This document shows, one piece after another, positions 1-8,949 of a stretch of DNA of 54,608 nucleotides (its first letter is position 1; every line of letters begins with the position of its first letter). The position numbers and the translations under genes are program-made. Below the pieces are notes generated by a model. That model searched no databases, was not told where the DNA came from, and was given only the letters and a program-made list of their open reading frames with translations. This DNA is from an uncultured Actinomycetes bacterium (GTDB taxonomy: Bacteria > Actinomycetota > Actinomycetes > Actinomycetales > Microbacteriaceae): NCBI GenBank assembly GCA_903920435.1, contig CAIXMB010000122.1, positions 1 to 54,608 of the forward strand, read 5' to 3'.

Positions 1-629
1 AGCCGTCCGTGGCGATCCAGGTGTTCCAGGGCGAGCGCGAGTTCACCAGTGACAACAAGAACCTCGGAACGTTCGAGCTCACGGGCATCGCCCCCGCGCC
101 CCGCGGCATCCCGCAGGTCGAGGTGACCTTCGACATCGACGCCAACGGCATCGTGCACGTGTCTGCCAAGGACAAGGGCACCGGCAAGGCGCAGTCGATG
201 ACGATCACCGGCGGCAGCTCGCTGTCGAAGGAGGACATCGAGCGCATGGTGCGCGAGGGCGAGGAGCACGCTGCGGAGGACAAGGCCCGCCGCGAGGCAG
301 CCGAGGTCCGCAACACCGCCGAGCAGCTCGCCTACTCGACCGACAAGCTCATCAAGGACAACGAGGACAAGCTCCCCGCCGACGTGAAGAGCGACGTGCA
401 GGCCGACGTCGACGCGCTGAAGACGGCGCTCGCCGGAGACGACGAGGCCGCGGTCAAGACCGCGTTCGACAAGCTCACCGAGAGCCAGCAGAAGCTCGGC
501 CAGGCCATCTACTCGGCCCAGCAGGAGCCCACGGCTCCCGAGGGTGACGCACCCGCCGAGGAGCAGGGCAGCGACGAGGACATCGTCGACGCCGAGGTCG
601 TTGACGACGAGGAAGAGCCCAAGAAGTAA
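1..629 (+). CDS. dnaK: DnaK (Hsp70) chaperone, 3' part only
   Basis: The 5' part lies outside the window; the reading frame is open from base 3 and ends at TAA 627-629. The visible part is the substrate-binding beta-sandwich ([41 protein letters not shown]), followed by the alpha-helical lid ([17 protein letters not shown]) and an acidic, disordered tail ending DDEEEPKK. These are hallmark C-terminal Hsp70 features. DnaK is the ATP-driven cytosolic chaperone that works with the GrpE and DnaJ encoded directly downstream. The stop abuts the grpE ATG at 630 with no gap, so the genes are surely co-transcribed. As the operon also carries hspR, it is probably repressed by HspR at a promoter outside the window. 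Confidence 0.98.
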   Translation, partial: PSVAIQVFQGEREFTSDNKNLGTFELTGIAPAPRGIPQVEVTFDIDANGIVHVSAKDKGTGKAQSMTITGGSSLSKEDIERMVREGEEHAAEDKARREAAEVRNTAEQLAYSTDKLIKDNEDKLPADVKSDVQADVDALKTALAGDDEAAVKTAFDKLTESQQKLGQAIYSAQQEPTAPEGDAPAEEQGSDEDIVDAEVVDDEEEPKK

Positions 630-1253
630 ATGGCTGACAACGAGAACCCTTCGACGGGCTCAGGGCAAGCACCTGATGACGAGCCGGTCATCCGCGACAA
701 GCGGAGGATCGACCCCGAGACCGGCGATGTTCGCGAGCCTTCCGAGGAGGCGGACGACGAGTCCGCCCCCGAGGAGGTCGTCGAGCACGACATCAGCGAC
801 GCCGACCAGGCGCTGCTCGACCAAGCCGCGACCGACCTCGTCGCCGAGATGCGCACGGACATGCTCCGCGCACAGGCCGAGCTGGTGAACTTCCGGCAGC
901 GCGTCGAGCGCGACCGGCAGGCCAACCGCGACGCGGTCATCTCGGAGGTCATCCGTTCGCTCCTGCCCGCCATGGACGACCTCGCCCGCGCGGAAGCGCA
1001 CGGCGACCTCGTCGAGGGCGCACCGCTCACCATCGTCGCGCAGAAGATCCGCAGCGCGTTCGAGAAGTACGGGCTCAAGCAGGTGGGCGAGAAGGGTGAC
1101 CCGTTCGACCCCGCCTTCCACGAGGCCGTCGTGCAGCTTCCCAACCCGGATGTCACGGTCAACACGATCGCGGACGTGATCGAGCCCGGCTACCTGCTCG
1201 GCGAGCGCCTGGTGCGCCCGGCGAAGGTCGCCGTCTTCGTCCCCGCCGAGTAG
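630..1253 (+). CDS. grpE: GrpE nucleotide exchange factor
   Basis: 207 residues. GrpE releases ADP from DnaK. The first ~70 residues are acidic and disordered; then comes the long dimerising helix (LLDQAATDLVAEMRTDMLRAQAELVNFRQRVERDRQANRDAV), and the C-terminal beta wing with the family signature GEKGDPFDPAFHEAV and the end region ERLVRPAKVAVF. The ATG follows the dnaK stop directly, and dnaJ starts 7 bases after the grpE stop. The N-terminal stretch N-P-S-T-G-S-G-Q is encoded by a palindromic-type repeat sequence (647-666), which looks like an in-frame insertion into the disordered tail. Confidence 0.97.
   Translation: MADNENPSTGSGQAPDDEPVIRDKRRIDPETGDVREPSEEADDESAPEEVVEHDISDADQALLDQAATDLVAEMRTDMLRAQAELVNFRQRVERDRQANRDAVISEVIRSLLPAMDDLARAEAHGDLVEGAPLTIVAQKIRSAFEKYGLKQVGEKGDPFDPAFHEAVVQLPNPDVTVNTIADVIEPGYLLGERLVRPAKVAVFVPAE
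647..666. repeat. REP-like short repeat embedded in grpE
   Basis: The run CCCTTCGACGGGCTCAGGGC has arms CCCT and AGGG. It resembles a short repeat (CCTTCGACnnGCTCAGGG type) that is frequent between genes in many high-GC genomes; that resemblance is from memory, not a search. Here it is in frame inside the disordered N-terminus of GrpE. No second copy was noticed in this window. Confidence 0.45.
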
Positions 1254-1260
1254 GAGCACG

Positions 1261-2235
1261 ATGGCCAGCCAGGACTGGTTCGACAAGGACTTCTACGCCG
1301 TTCTCGGCGTGGACAAGAACGTGTCGGAAGCCGACCTCAAGAAGACGTACCGCAAGCTCGCGCGGCAGTACCACCCGGACTCCAACCCGGGTGATGCCAA
1401 GGCCGAGTCGAAGTTCAAGGAGATCAGCGAGGCCAACTCGGTGCTCTCCGACCCCGAGCTTCGCAAGGAGTACGACCAGATCCGCGCCATGGGCTCGGGC
1501 GCCCGCTTCCAGGCGGGCGGCCCCCAGGGCGGCGGGTTCGAGGATGTCTTCGGCGGTCTGTTCAACCAGGGCGGGCGCACCCAGTCCAGCGCGAGCTTCG
1601 AGGATCTGCTCGGCGGCATGTTCGGCGGCGCCGGCGGATTCGGAACGTCGACCGGCGGGTTCCGCGGGGCGGGCGGGCCCACCAAGGGCCGCGACGTCTC
1701 TGCGAACACGACCCTCGACTTCGTGACCGCGATCAGGGGCGAGACGATCAAGCTGCAGCCGCAGGGCGGCAAGGCGATCAACGTCAAGATTCCCGAGGGC
1801 GTCACCGACGGCCAGAAGATCCGGCTCAAGGGCAAGGGCGAGCCGAGCCCGGATGGCGGCGTGCCGGGCGACCTCGTGCTCACGGTCTCGGTGCGCAAGC
1901 ACCCGGTCTTCGAGCGCGACGGCCAGAACCTGCGCGTGGTGGTTCCCGTCACGTTCACCGAGGCCACGCTCGGCGCGACCATCGAGGTGCCCACGCTCGG
2001 CGGCGAGCCCGTGAAGCTGCGCGTGGCCGCGGGCACTCCCAGCGGTCGCATCCTGCGCGTGAAGGGTCGGGGGGTCACCTCGGCCAAGGGCGAGGGCGAC
2101 CTGCTCGCCGAGGTGCAGGTGGCCGTGCCGTCGCACCTGACCGCCGACGCGCTCAAACATCTCGAGGCATTCGCGAAGGCGATGCCCAACGAGAACCCAC
2201 GCGAAGACCTGATCGAGCGGGCGAAGGCGAACTAA
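1261..2235 (+). CDS. dnaJ: DnaJ-class co-chaperone without zinc finger
   Basis: 324 residues. J domain at about 8-75 with the HPD motif at 38-40, then a Gly/Phe-rich linker (about 80-140: GGFEDVFGGLFNQGG, GGMFGGAGGFG), then the two C-terminal beta-sandwich substrate domains (from about 150). The four CxxCxGxG zinc-finger repeats of classical DnaJ are missing, so the layout is that of a type II (CbpA-like) J protein. It stimulates DnaK ATPase and delivers clients. It begins 7 bases after grpE (GGAGCACG just upstream) and its TAA overlaps the hspR ATG by one base (TAATG), so all four genes form one operon. A classical zinc-finger DnaJ is presumably encoded elsewhere. Confidence 0.95.
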   Translation: MASQDWFDKDFYAVLGVDKNVSEADLKKTYRKLARQYHPDSNPGDAKAESKFKEISEANSVLSDPELRKEYDQIRAMGSGARFQAGGPQGGGFEDVFGGLFNQGGRTQSSASFEDLLGGMFGGAGGFGTSTGGFRGAGGPTKGRDVSANTTLDFVTAIRGETIKLQPQGGKAINVKIPEGVTDGQKIRLKGKGEPSPDGGVPGDLVLTVSVRKHPVFERDGQNLRVVVPVTFTEATLGATIEVPTLGGEPVKLRVAAGTPSGRILRVKGRGVTSAKGEGDLLAEVQVAVPSHLTADALKHLEAFAKAMPNENPREDLIERAKAN

Positions 2236-2660
2236 TGGACATGGATGCCGACACCCCGGTCTTCGCCATCGCGGCGGCCGCGGAGCTCGCCGGCATGCAC
2301 CCCCAGACGCTGCGGCAGTACGACCGACTCGGGCTCGTGAGCCCGGGTCGTACCGCCGGGCAGTCGCGCCGCTACTCGCTGCGCGATGTCGCCCAGCTCC
2401 GCGAGATCGCGGCGTTGAGCGCGGAGGGCCTCAACCTCGAGGGCATCAAGCGCATCCTGTCGCTCGAGAACCAGGTCGCCGCGCTGAGTGAGCGGGTGCG
2501 CGAGCTCGAGCACGCGCTCGCCGACGAGCTGCTCGCGCGCCCCGGGCGCCGCGTCTTCGCGGCGGGCACCGAGGGTGACGTCGTCTCCCTGCGGGCGGGC
2601 GAGCGGGTGCGCCGCAACAACGCGGTGGTCGTCTGGCGCCAGCTCGGCAGGGGCGAGTGA
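2235..2660 (+). CDS. hspR: HspR, MerR-family heat-shock repressor
   Basis: 141 residues. The MerR winged helix is at about 10-80 (AAELAGMHPQTLRQYDRLGLVSPGR, then RRYSLRDVAQLREIA), followed by a coiled coil (LENQVAALSERVRELEHALADELL). Position at the end of a dnaK-grpE-dnaJ operon is the classical actinobacterial arrangement for HspR. HspR binds HAIR operators (CTTGAGT-N7-ACTCAAG), usually with DnaK as co-repressor; a near-perfect HAIR lies before clpB at 3773-3793. The ATG overlaps the dnaJ stop and the gene's TGA overlaps the next gene's GTG (GTGA). Confidence 0.93.
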   Translation: MDMDADTPVFAIAAAAELAGMHPQTLRQYDRLGLVSPGRTAGQSRRYSLRDVAQLREIAALSAEGLNLEGIKRILSLENQVAALSERVRELEHALADELLARPGRRVFAAGTEGDVVSLRAGERVRRNNAVVVWRQLGRGE

Positions 2661-3748
2661 CCTTCTCGCTGGACTCCCTGCGACGCTGGCCCGACTTCGA
2701 GGCCGACGAGCTTCGCGCGTGGGATGCGGCCGACACCCTGATCCTCGACGAGGCCGCCGCGCGGCTCAACGGCGAGGTCACGGTCATCGGCGACGAGTAC
2801 GGCGCACTCACGCTCGGCGCACTGGATCGCGGGGCCTCCCGCGTGCGCGTGCACCAGGACTCCGTCGCGGGCGAGCTCGCACTCGCCGCGAATCGCGAGG
2901 GGCTCGATCACCACGGTGGCTCCTTCGTCTCACTGCCGCTGACCCGTGAGCTCGTCGAGGGCGCAACGCTCGTGCTGCTGCGCCTGCCCCGCTCGCTCGA
3001 GGCCCTCGAGCAGGCCGCGGCACTCATCGCGGCGTACGCCTCGCCCGAGGTTGTCGTCTACGCGGGCGGCCGCCTCAAGCACATGACCGTCACGATGAAC
3101 GAGGTGCTGCTTCGCCACTTCGACACCCTCGACGTGACGCACGCGCGGCAGAAGTCGCGGGTGCTCGTCGCCCGCGGGCCGCGCCCCGGCCCCGAGGTCG
3201 AGCCGAGGCGGCAGCTGCACGGCGACCTCTGGGTGGTCGCCACGGGAGGCGTGTTCGCGGGCACCTCGATCGACATCGGCACTCGCGCGCTGATCTCCGT
3301 GCTCGACCGGCTGCCGGAGTACCGGTCCGCCGCCGACCTCGGGTGCGGCACCGGCATTCTCGCGGCGCACCTCGCCCGCAGGGCTCCGGGAGCGCGCGTG
3401 ATCGCGTCCGACCGCTCGGCGGCGGCCGTGGCATCCGCCCGCCTGACGGCCGAGGCGAACGGGCTCGACATCACGGTCACGCGGGACGAGTCGCTCGCGA
3501 GCGAGCCGCCGGGCAGCCTCGACCTGGTGCTGCTCAACCCCCCGTTCCATGTGGGGGCCGCCGTGCATCCGGGCGTCTCCACTGCACTGTTCGAGGGGGC
3601 GGCCCGCGTGCTGCGACCGGGCGGCGAGCTCTGGGCGGTGTGGAACTCACACCTGGCCTATCGACCCACTCTCGAGCGCGTGATCGGCCCCACCCGGCAG
3701 ATCGCGCGGACGCCGAAGTTCACGGTCACGGCGTCGATTCGGAACTAG
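2657..3748 (+). CDS. RsmC/RlmG-family SAM-dependent methyltransferase
   Basis: 363 residues, GTG start overlapping hspR by four bases. An N-terminal degenerate methyltransferase-like half (about 1-180) is followed by a catalytic Rossmann half with motif [18 protein letters not shown] (about 220), the acidic motif [11 protein letters not shown] and the N2-guanine methyltransferase motif LLNPPFH (about 295). That two-half layout and the NPPF motif fit RsmC (16S m2G1207) or RlmG (23S m2G1835); which rRNA base is modified cannot be decided here. Its position between hspR and clpB suggests read-through expression from the heat-shock operon. Its TAG lies inside the CIRCE operator of clpB. Confidence 0.85.
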   Translation: MTFSLDSLRRWPDFEADELRAWDAADTLILDEAAARLNGEVTVIGDEYGALTLGALDRGASRVRVHQDSVAGELALAANREGLDHHGGSFVSLPLTRELVEGATLVLLRLPRSLEALEQAAALIAAYASPEVVVYAGGRLKHMTVTMNEVLLRHFDTLDVTHARQKSRVLVARGPRPGPEVEPRRQLHGDLWVVATGGVFAGTSIDIGTRALISVLDRLPEYRSAADLGCGTGILAAHLARRAPGARVIASDRSAAAVASARLTAEANGLDITVTRDESLASEPPGSLDLVLLNPPFHVGAAVHPGVSTALFEGAARVLRPGGELWAVWNSHLAYRPTLERVIGPTRQIARTPKFTVTASIRN

Positions 3749-3771
3749 CACTCGCATGTCGCGAGTGCTAA
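3745..3771. promoter_or_regulatory. CIRCE operator (HrcA site) before clpB
   Basis: CTAGCACTC-N9-GAGTGCTAA matches the CIRCE consensus TTAGCACTC-N9-GAGTGCTAA at all but the first base. CIRCE is bound by HrcA, which is not encoded here. The left arm contains the TAG stop of the upstream methyltransferase gene. The right arm runs into TAAAAT (3769-3774), a plausible -10 for clpB. Confidence 0.93.
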
Positions 3772-3772
3772 A

Positions 3773-3793
3773 ATTGAGTCACATCCACTCAAG
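3773..3793. promoter_or_regulatory. HAIR operator (HspR site) before clpB
   Basis: ATTGAGT-N7-ACTCAAG matches the HspR consensus CTTGAGT-N7-ACTCAAG at all but the first base. It starts two bases after the CIRCE element and ends 15 bases before the clpB ATG. HspR itself is encoded at 2235-2660. Confidence 0.93.
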
Positions 3794-3808
3794 TTTTGAA
3801 AGGGTCCA

Positions 3809-5968
3809 ATGGCAAACATGCAGGGAGCTCCCGCAACCGACGAGGAGCAGCAGACCGCCCTCCAGCGGTACGGGGTCAACCTCACCGACATCGCGCGCTC
3901 GGGCAAGCTCGACCCGGTGATCGGTCGTGACGCCGAGATCCGCCGGGTGAGCCAGGTGCTCACGCGCCGCACCAAGAACAACCCCGTGCTCATCGGCGAG
4001 CCCGGCGTCGGCAAGACCGCCGTCGTCGAGGGTCTGGCCCAGCGCATCGTGGCCGGCTACGTCGCCGACTCCTTGAAAGACAAGCAGCTCGTCTCGCTCG
4101 ACCTCGCTGCCCTCGTTGCCGGCGCCAAGTACCGCGGCGAGTTCGAGGAGCGGCTCAAGGCCGTGCTGAAGGAGATCAACGACTCCGACGGCCAGATCAT
4201 CACCTTCATCGACGAGCTGCACACGCTCATGGGTGCCGGCGGCGGCGAGGGGTCGGTCGCGGCCGCGAACATGCTCAAGCCCATGCTCGCGCGCGGCGAG
4301 CTGCGCCTCATCGGCGCCACGACGCTCGACGAGTACCGCCAGTACATCGAGAAGGACGCCGCGCTCGAGCGCCGCTTCCAGCAGGTGTTCGTGGGCGAGC
4401 CCTCGGTCGAAGACACCGTCGCGATCCTGCGCGGGCTCAAGGAGCGCTACGAGGCGCACCACAAGGTCGCCATCACGGATGCCGCCCTCGTGGCTGCCGC
4501 CACCCTGAGCAACAGGTACATCACCGGTCGCAAGCTGCCGGACAAGGCCATCGACCTCATCGACGAGGCCGCGTCGCGGCTCAAGATGGAGATCGACTCG
4601 TCGCCCGTCGAGATCGACCAGCTCAAGCGCGCCGTCGACCGCCTGCGCATCGAGGAGCTCGCCCTCAAGAAGGAGAAGGACGACGCCTCGAAGGCGCGGC
4701 TCGAGAAGCTGCGCGCCGACCTCTCGGAGCGATCGGAGGAGCTCGCCGAGCTCGAGAAGCGCTGGAAGGCCGAGAAGGCGTCGCTCACCGGCGTCGGCGA
4801 CCTCAAGATGCAGCTCAACGACGCCCGCATCGAGCTCGACAAGGCCATGCGGGCCGGCGACTACCAGAAGGCGTCCCAGCTCAACTACGAGATCATCCCC
4901 GGCATCGAGGCCTCCATCAAGGCCGCGGAGTCGGCGGAGCCCGTGGGGGAGCGCATGGTCAACGACTCGGTCACGGAGGACGACATCGCGTCCGTGGTCG
5001 CGGCGTGGACGGGCATCCCGATCGACCGCCTCACCCAGGGCGAGACCGAGAAGCTGCTGCACCTCGAGCGCGAGCTCGGCAAGCGGCTCATCGGCCAGAA
5101 GGACGCCGTCCGATCGGTCTCCGAGGCTGTTCGGCGCACGCGCGCGGGCATCTCCGACCCCGACCGCCCGACCGGCTCGTTCCTGTTCCTCGGGCCGACG
5201 GGTGTCGGTAAGACCGAGCTGGCCAAGGCGCTCGCCGAGTACCTGTTCGACGACGAGAAGGCCCTCGTGCGCATCGACATGAGCGAGTACGGCGAGAAGC
5301 ACTCCGTCTCGCGACTCGTCGGTGCCCCTCCCGGTTATGTCGGGTACGAGCAGGGTGGGCAGCTCACCGAGGCCGTGCGGCGTCGGCCGTACTCGGTGAT
5401 CCTGCTCGACGAGGTCGAGAAGGCGCATCCGGAGGTCTTCGACATCCTGCTCCAGGTGCTCGACGACGGCCGCCTGACCGACGGCCAGGGTCGCACCGTG
5501 GACTTCAGGAACGTCATCCTCATCCTCACGAGCAACCTCGGCAGCCAGTACATCACCGACCAGGAGATCCCGTGGGAGGAGCGCAAGGCCGCCGTCAATG
5601 AGCTCGTGCGCCAGGCGTTCAAGCCGGAGTTCGTGAACCGTCTCGACGACATCGTCGTGTTCGCCCCGCTGTCGACCGACGACCTGGGCTTCATCGTTGA
5701 GCTCTACATCGAACGTCTCGCGAAGCGCCTCGCCGGCCGACGACTCGAGCTGGCGGTGACACCGGATGCCCGCAGCTGGCTCGCCGAGCGCGGCTACGAC
5801 CCGATCTACGGCGCCAGGCCGCTACGCCGGCTCATGCAACACGAGATCGACGACAAGCTCGCGCGGGCGCTGCTCGCGGGCGAGATCCGCGACGGTGACA
5901 CCGTGCTGGTCGAGGTCGCGGAAGGCGGCGACGGCCTCGCCGTGCGCCGCATGGAGGACGAGGGCTAG
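3809..5968 (+). CDS. clpB: ClpB-type AAA+ disaggregase lacking the N domain
   Basis: 719 residues against about 860 for full ClpB. AAA-1 has Walker A GEPGVGKT at 63-70; a coiled-coil middle domain follows (about 270-395, [19 protein letters not shown]); AAA-2 has Walker A GPTGVGKT near 463-470 and the sensor-2 GARPLRR near the end. The M domain and two AAA rings mark it as ClpB rather than ClpA/C. The mobile N-terminal domain (about 140 residues) is absent, and the upstream DNA is operator plus another gene, so this is not a wrong start. The ATG has a close ribosome site (GAAAGGG). ClpB threads aggregated proteins with DnaK help. CIRCE and HAIR predict dual HrcA/HspR repression. Confidence 0.95.
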   Translation: MANMQGAPATDEEQQTALQRYGVNLTDIARSGKLDPVIGRDAEIRRVSQVLTRRTKNNPVLIGEPGVGKTAVVEGLAQRIVAGYVADSLKDKQLVSLDLAALVAGAKYRGEFEERLKAVLKEINDSDGQIITFIDELHTLMGAGGGEGSVAAANMLKPMLARGELRLIGATTLDEYRQYIEKDAALERRFQQVFVGEPSVEDTVAILRGLKERYEAHHKVAITDAALVAAATLSNRYITGRKLPDKAIDLIDEAASRLKMEIDSSPVEIDQLKRAVDRLRIEELALKKEKDDASKARLEKLRADLSERSEELAELEKRWKAEKASLTGVGDLKMQLNDARIELDKAMRAGDYQKASQLNYEIIPGIEASIKAAESAEPVGERMVNDSVTEDDIASVVAAWTGIPIDRLTQGETEKLLHLERELGKRLIGQKDAVRSVSEAVRRTRAGISDPDRPTGSFLFLGPTGVGKTELAKALAEYLFDDEKALVRIDMSEYGEKHSVSRLVGAPPGYVGYEQGGQLTEAVRRRPYSVILLDEVEKAHPEVFDILLQVLDDGRLTDGQGRTVDFRNVILILTSNLGSQYITDQEIPWEERKAAVNELVRQAFKPEFVNRLDDIVVFAPLSTDDLGFIVELYIERLAKRLAGRRLELAVTPDARSWLAERGYDPIYGARPLRRLMQHEIDDKLARALLAGEIRDGDTVLVEVAEGGDGLAVRRMEDEG

Positions 5969-6330
5969 GGCACCGCGAGTCGCACGAGCCACGCGCCCAG
6001 GGCGAAGAGCCCGAACACGACGAAGCACGAGACGAGCGGCACCACGAACGAGACGCGGCGGCGCGCGATGAACACGATCGACGTGACGAGGCCCGCGAGG
6101 GCGACCACCGCCGGTCCGACCGTCGCAATGAGCACGCCGATGCTGATGACCGTGCCGTTGCACGCCTCAGACGAGTCCGCGCAGCCGAGCGAGCCCACGC
6201 TCAGGCCGAAGCCGAGCACGATGAACAGCGCGGTGAGCACGAGCAGCAGGAAGAGCAGGAACACGGTGAGGAGGAAATCCCACGTGCGGGGTGCCTTCCC
6301 CCTGTCGTCGTCGATGATGATCTCGTCCAT
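5965..6330 (-). CDS. Small integral membrane protein (DUF6264-like)
   Basis: 121 residues: an acidic start ([15 protein letters not shown]), then about three or four membrane spans ([59 protein letters not shown]) and a loop with two cysteines (GCADSSEAC) between the first two. It resembles a family of small actinobacterial membrane proteins annotated DUF6264, recalled from memory. The ATG at 6330 overlaps the upstream GntR gene stop by one base (TGATG), so the two are translated together. Its TAG overlaps the clpB stop on the opposite strand (CTAG), a fully convergent overlap. Function unknown. Confidence 0.7.
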   Translation of the reverse strand: MDEIIIDDDRGKAPRTWDFLLTVFLLFLLLVLTALFIVLGFGLSVGSLGCADSSEACNGTVISIGVLIATVGPAVVALAGLVTSIVFIARRRVSFVVPLVSCFVVFGLFALGAWLVRLAVP

Positions 6331-6974
6331 CAGTCCTGCGGCACCTCGATCTGGGCGAGGAGTTTGAGGGCGTCGCGCGCGAACATCACATCGCGCAGAC
6401 GCACCGCCTCCAGCAGGAGGCCCTGGGCGCGCCCGAGCGCCTCGAGGTCGATGTACTCGGGAAGGTGGAGGCTGCCGAGGCGCACGATGTGCACCACGGA
6501 GACGATGGCGCGCTGCAGGGCGGGGTTGTGCGACTCCGCGGGCAGGCGGCTGAAGAACTGGAAGTTCGTGGTGGCGATGCGCTGCAGGTCGAGCTTGGTG
6601 AGCGCGATGAGGAACTGGGCGTGATCCTCCTCGAGCTGCTCGAAGGTGCCCTCGGCGACACGGGGTACCACCTCCTCGACGAGCGCGCGGTAGAGGGCGA
6701 GCCACACGACGTACGCCTGCGCCGTCTGCTCCGGGGTGACGACCGCGACCCGGGTGAACCGGCTCGGTGAGGCCTCGATGATGCCGATCTCGCGCAGCCG
6801 CTGCAGGGCCTCGCGCACCGGCGTGCGGGAGACGCCGAACTGGGCCGCGAGCACGGCGTCGCTGATGCGCTCACCCGGGAGGAGGGTGCCCTCGTGCACC
6901 GCCTCGAGGATCTGCTCGAACACGGTGGTGACCACCCTGCTCGTTGCCAGCCTGTCTTCGTCCCCGTCAGCCAC
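6330..6974 (-). CDS. GntR/FCD-family transcriptional regulator
   Basis: 214 residues, GTG start at 6974. A winged helix (about 12-75: ERISDAVLAAQFGVSRTPVREALQRLREIGIIE) is followed by an all-helical FCD ligand-binding domain (about 90-210). Such FadR-subfamily proteins sense small organic acids. It is divergent from the AEC permease gene (35 bases between starts), the usual arrangement for a local regulator of an organic-acid carrier, so it probably controls that permease and itself. A TAGGAT box (6981-6986, minus strand) sits exactly six bases before the GTG, suggesting a leaderless mRNA. The effector cannot be read from the sequence. Confidence 0.88.
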   Translation of the reverse strand: MADGDEDRLATSRVVTTVFEQILEAVHEGTLLPGERISDAVLAAQFGVSRTPVREALQRLREIGIIEASPSRFTRVAVVTPEQTAQAYVVWLALYRALVEEVVPRVAEGTFEQLEEDHAQFLIALTKLDLQRIATTNFQFFSRLPAESHNPALQRAIVSVVHIVRLGSLHLPEYIDLEALGRAQGLLLEAVRLRDVMFARDALKLLAQIEVPQD

Positions 6975-7009
6975 GCCTCGATCCTAGGGGGATGCGCGAG
7001 ACTGGGCGC

Positions 7010-7930
7010 ATGGTCGGTGTGCTCACGGGGTTCGCGATCATCGGCGCGATCATCCTCATCGGCTACATCGTGGGCCGTTCCGGGGTGCTCGGCGAGCACG
7101 GGCGGTTCGTCATCGGGCGTATTGCGTTCTACGTGCTCGCCCCCGCGCTTCTCTTCACGGTGCTCGCGGACGCCGACGTTCACGTGCTCTTCTCGTCGCT
7201 GCTGCCGGTGTCGCTCATCGCCGCCGCCGCGGTGGGCATCGCGTTCGCCCTCGTGGCGCGGCTGGTGTGGAAGCGGCCCGTATCCGAGTCCGTGGTCGGC
7301 TCACTGGCGTCGGGCTACGTCAACGCGAACAACATCGGCATCCCGGTCGCGGTGTACGTGCTCGGGGATCCGGCCTACTCCGCCCCGGTCATCCTGTTGC
7401 AGCTGCTCGTGTTCGCGCCGGTCGCGCTCACGATCCTCGACATCCAGGATCGCGGCCGCGTCTCGCTGCGGCGCATCCTCGCCCAGCCGTTCACCAACCC
7501 GATCATCATCGCCTCGTTCGTCGGCGTGCTGTTCGCGGTGTTCGGCGTGCACCTGCCCGCGCCCGTCATGGAGCCGTTCCGGCTCATCGGCGCTGCAATG
7601 GTGCCCGTGGTGCTCATCAGCTTCGGGATGTCACTGCACGGGCAGCGCCCGCTGGCACCCGGCTCGTCCCGGCGCGACGTGCTGCTCGCGTCGGCGCTCA
7701 AGCTCGTCGCGATGCCGCTGACCGCGTGGAGTGTCGGGCACTTCCTGTTCGGCCTGAGCGGCAAACCGCTCTTCGTCGTGACCGTGCTCGCGGCGCTGCC
7801 CGCCGCGCAGAACGTGTTCAACTACGCACAGCGCTACGAGCGCGGGGAGATCCTCGCGCGGGACGTCGTGCTCATCACCACGGTGCTGTCACTCCCGGTG
7901 CTGCTCGTGATCGCGGCGCTGCTGGCGTGA
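7010..7930 (+). CDS. AEC (auxin efflux carrier) family permease
   Basis: 306 residues from the ATG at 7010; an in-frame ATG at 6992 is possible but would start before the first membrane span. About ten membrane spans in two five-helix halves: GFAIIGAIILIGYIVGRSGVLG at the start and the hallmark segment VGSLASGYVNANNIGIPVAVYVLG with its Asn-rich broken helix. AEC proteins carry carboxylic acids or related anions across the inner membrane. It is divergent from the GntR regulator, its likely controller. The gene ends just before a palindromic repeat element (7931-8019) that separates it from the convergent xth gene. Confidence 0.88.
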   Translation: MVGVLTGFAIIGAIILIGYIVGRSGVLGEHGRFVIGRIAFYVLAPALLFTVLADADVHVLFSSLLPVSLIAAAAVGIAFALVARLVWKRPVSESVVGSLASGYVNANNIGIPVAVYVLGDPAYSAPVILLQLLVFAPVALTILDIQDRGRVSLRRILAQPFTNPIIIASFVGVLFAVFGVHLPAPVMEPFRLIGAAMVPVVLISFGMSLHGQRPLAPGSSRRDVLLASALKLVAMPLTAWSVGHFLFGLSGKPLFVVTVLAALPAAQNVFNYAQRYERGEILARDVVLITTVLSLPVLLVIAALLA

Positions 7931-8019
7931 GGCGGGTTGAGTAGGCCGCCCGCGGCCGTATCGAAACCCGCGCGGAGAGAGTTACGATACGCGCGCCAGA
8001 GCGCGCCACTCAACCCGCC
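7931..8019. repeat. 89-bp compound palindromic element between convergent genes
   Basis: Outer arms GGCGGGTTGAGT (7931-7942) and ACTCAACCCGCC (8008-8019) are perfect inverted repeats. Inside are a second pair, CGTATCG (7957-7963) and CGATACG (7985-7991), and two self-complementary stems (GGCCGCCCGCGGCC; GCGCGCCAGAGCGCGC), so the RNA could form a cloverleaf-like fold. Elements with TTGAGTAGGCC...TATCGAAACC are, from memory, common between genes in Microbacteriaceae. It probably also serves as a two-way terminator for the AEC gene and xth. Confidence 0.8.
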
Positions 8020-8022
8020 GGG

Positions 8023-8859
8023 CTAGAGGAACATCGGGCGGTCGTCGTCATCCTCGGTGTCGAGGGCGAGGTCGACCGTCAGCGGGACGTGGTCGCTCGG
8101 GGCGTCGCCCTTGCGCTCCTCCCGGTGGATCTTGGGCGCGCTCACGAGATCGTCGAACGCCTTCGAGCCGAGGATGAAGTCGATGCGCATGCCCTCGTTC
8201 CGGGGGAAACGGAGCTGCTGGTAGTCCCAGTAGGTGTAGCCCTCGACGCCGCGGGTGCGCAGCGCATCGATGAGCCCGGCGGCCTCGAACGCCGCGAAGG
8301 CGTCGCGCTCGGGCTGGCTGACGTGGGTCTTGCCGGCGAACAGCGAGATATCCCACACGTCGATGTCGAGGGGCGCGATGTTGAAGTCGCCCATGAGGGC
8401 GAGCGGCTGCTCGGGGTTGGCCGCCAGCCAGCCCTTGGTCTCGGCAGCGAGGTTGGCGAGCCACTCGAGCTTGTACGGGTAGTGCGCGTTCTCGAGCTCT
8501 CGGCCGTTGGGCACGTACAGGCTCCACAGCCGGGCGCCGGCCACCGTGACACCGAGGGCGCGGGCCTCCCGGGGGAGGGTGCCGTCGTCGAGGAGCTTGC
8601 CGAACCCGGGCGCCGTCTCGAAGCCCACGGTGACGTCCTCGAGGGGGAGCCGGCTCGCGAATGCGACACCGTTCCACTGGTTGAGCCCGTGCAGCGCTAC
8701 GTCGTAGCCCGCCTCGCTGAAGGCGTCGTAGGGGAACTGCGCCTCGGTGCACTTGATCTCCTGCATGGCGAGGACGTCGATATCCTCCCGCACGAGCCAG
8801 TCGACGACCCGGCCGACTCGGGTTCGGATCGAGTTCACATTCCAGGTGCCCACGCGCAT
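8023..8859 (-). CDS. xth: Exodeoxyribonuclease III (AP endonuclease)
   Basis: 278 residues, the usual XthA length. EEP-fold signatures in order: GTWNVNSIRTR with the metal-binding Asn, AMQEIKC with the catalytic Glu, SLYVPNGRELENAHYPYK, MGDFNIAP (Asp/Asn pair) and the terminal SDHVPLTVDL with the catalytic His. The enzyme cuts DNA at abasic sites and removes 3'-blocking groups in base-excision repair. A TAGCCT box ends six bases before the ATG on the minus strand, consistent with leaderless transcription. Transcribed divergently from the 48-residue membrane protein gene. Confidence 0.96.
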   Translation of the reverse strand: MRVGTWNVNSIRTRVGRVVDWLVREDIDVLAMQEIKCTEAQFPYDAFSEAGYDVALHGLNQWNGVAFASRLPLEDVTVGFETAPGFGKLLDDGTLPREARALGVTVAGARLWSLYVPNGRELENAHYPYKLEWLANLAAETKGWLAANPEQPLALMGDFNIAPLDIDVWDISLFAGKTHVSQPERDAFAAFEAAGLIDALRTRGVEGYTYWDYQQLRFPRNEGMRIDFILGSKAFDDLVSAPKIHREERKGDAPSDHVPLTVDLALDTEDDDDRPMFL

Positions 8860-8914
8860 GGATTAAGGCTATCCCTGGCGGGAGACACGAGCGTTCCTCC
8901 CCCTAATGGGGCGG

Positions 8915-8943
8915 TTACAACCTGCCCCCCGCACCCCTACAGT
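8915..8943 (+). promoter_or_regulatory. Promoter of the 48-residue membrane protein gene
   Basis: TTACAA (8915-8920), a 17-base spacer, then TACAGT (8938-8943). The GTG start begins six bases after the -10 box, so the transcript should start at or next to the start codon. Just upstream is a C/G palindrome, CCCCCTAATGGGG (8899-8911). Confidence 0.6.
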
Positions 8944-8949
8944 GCAGGT

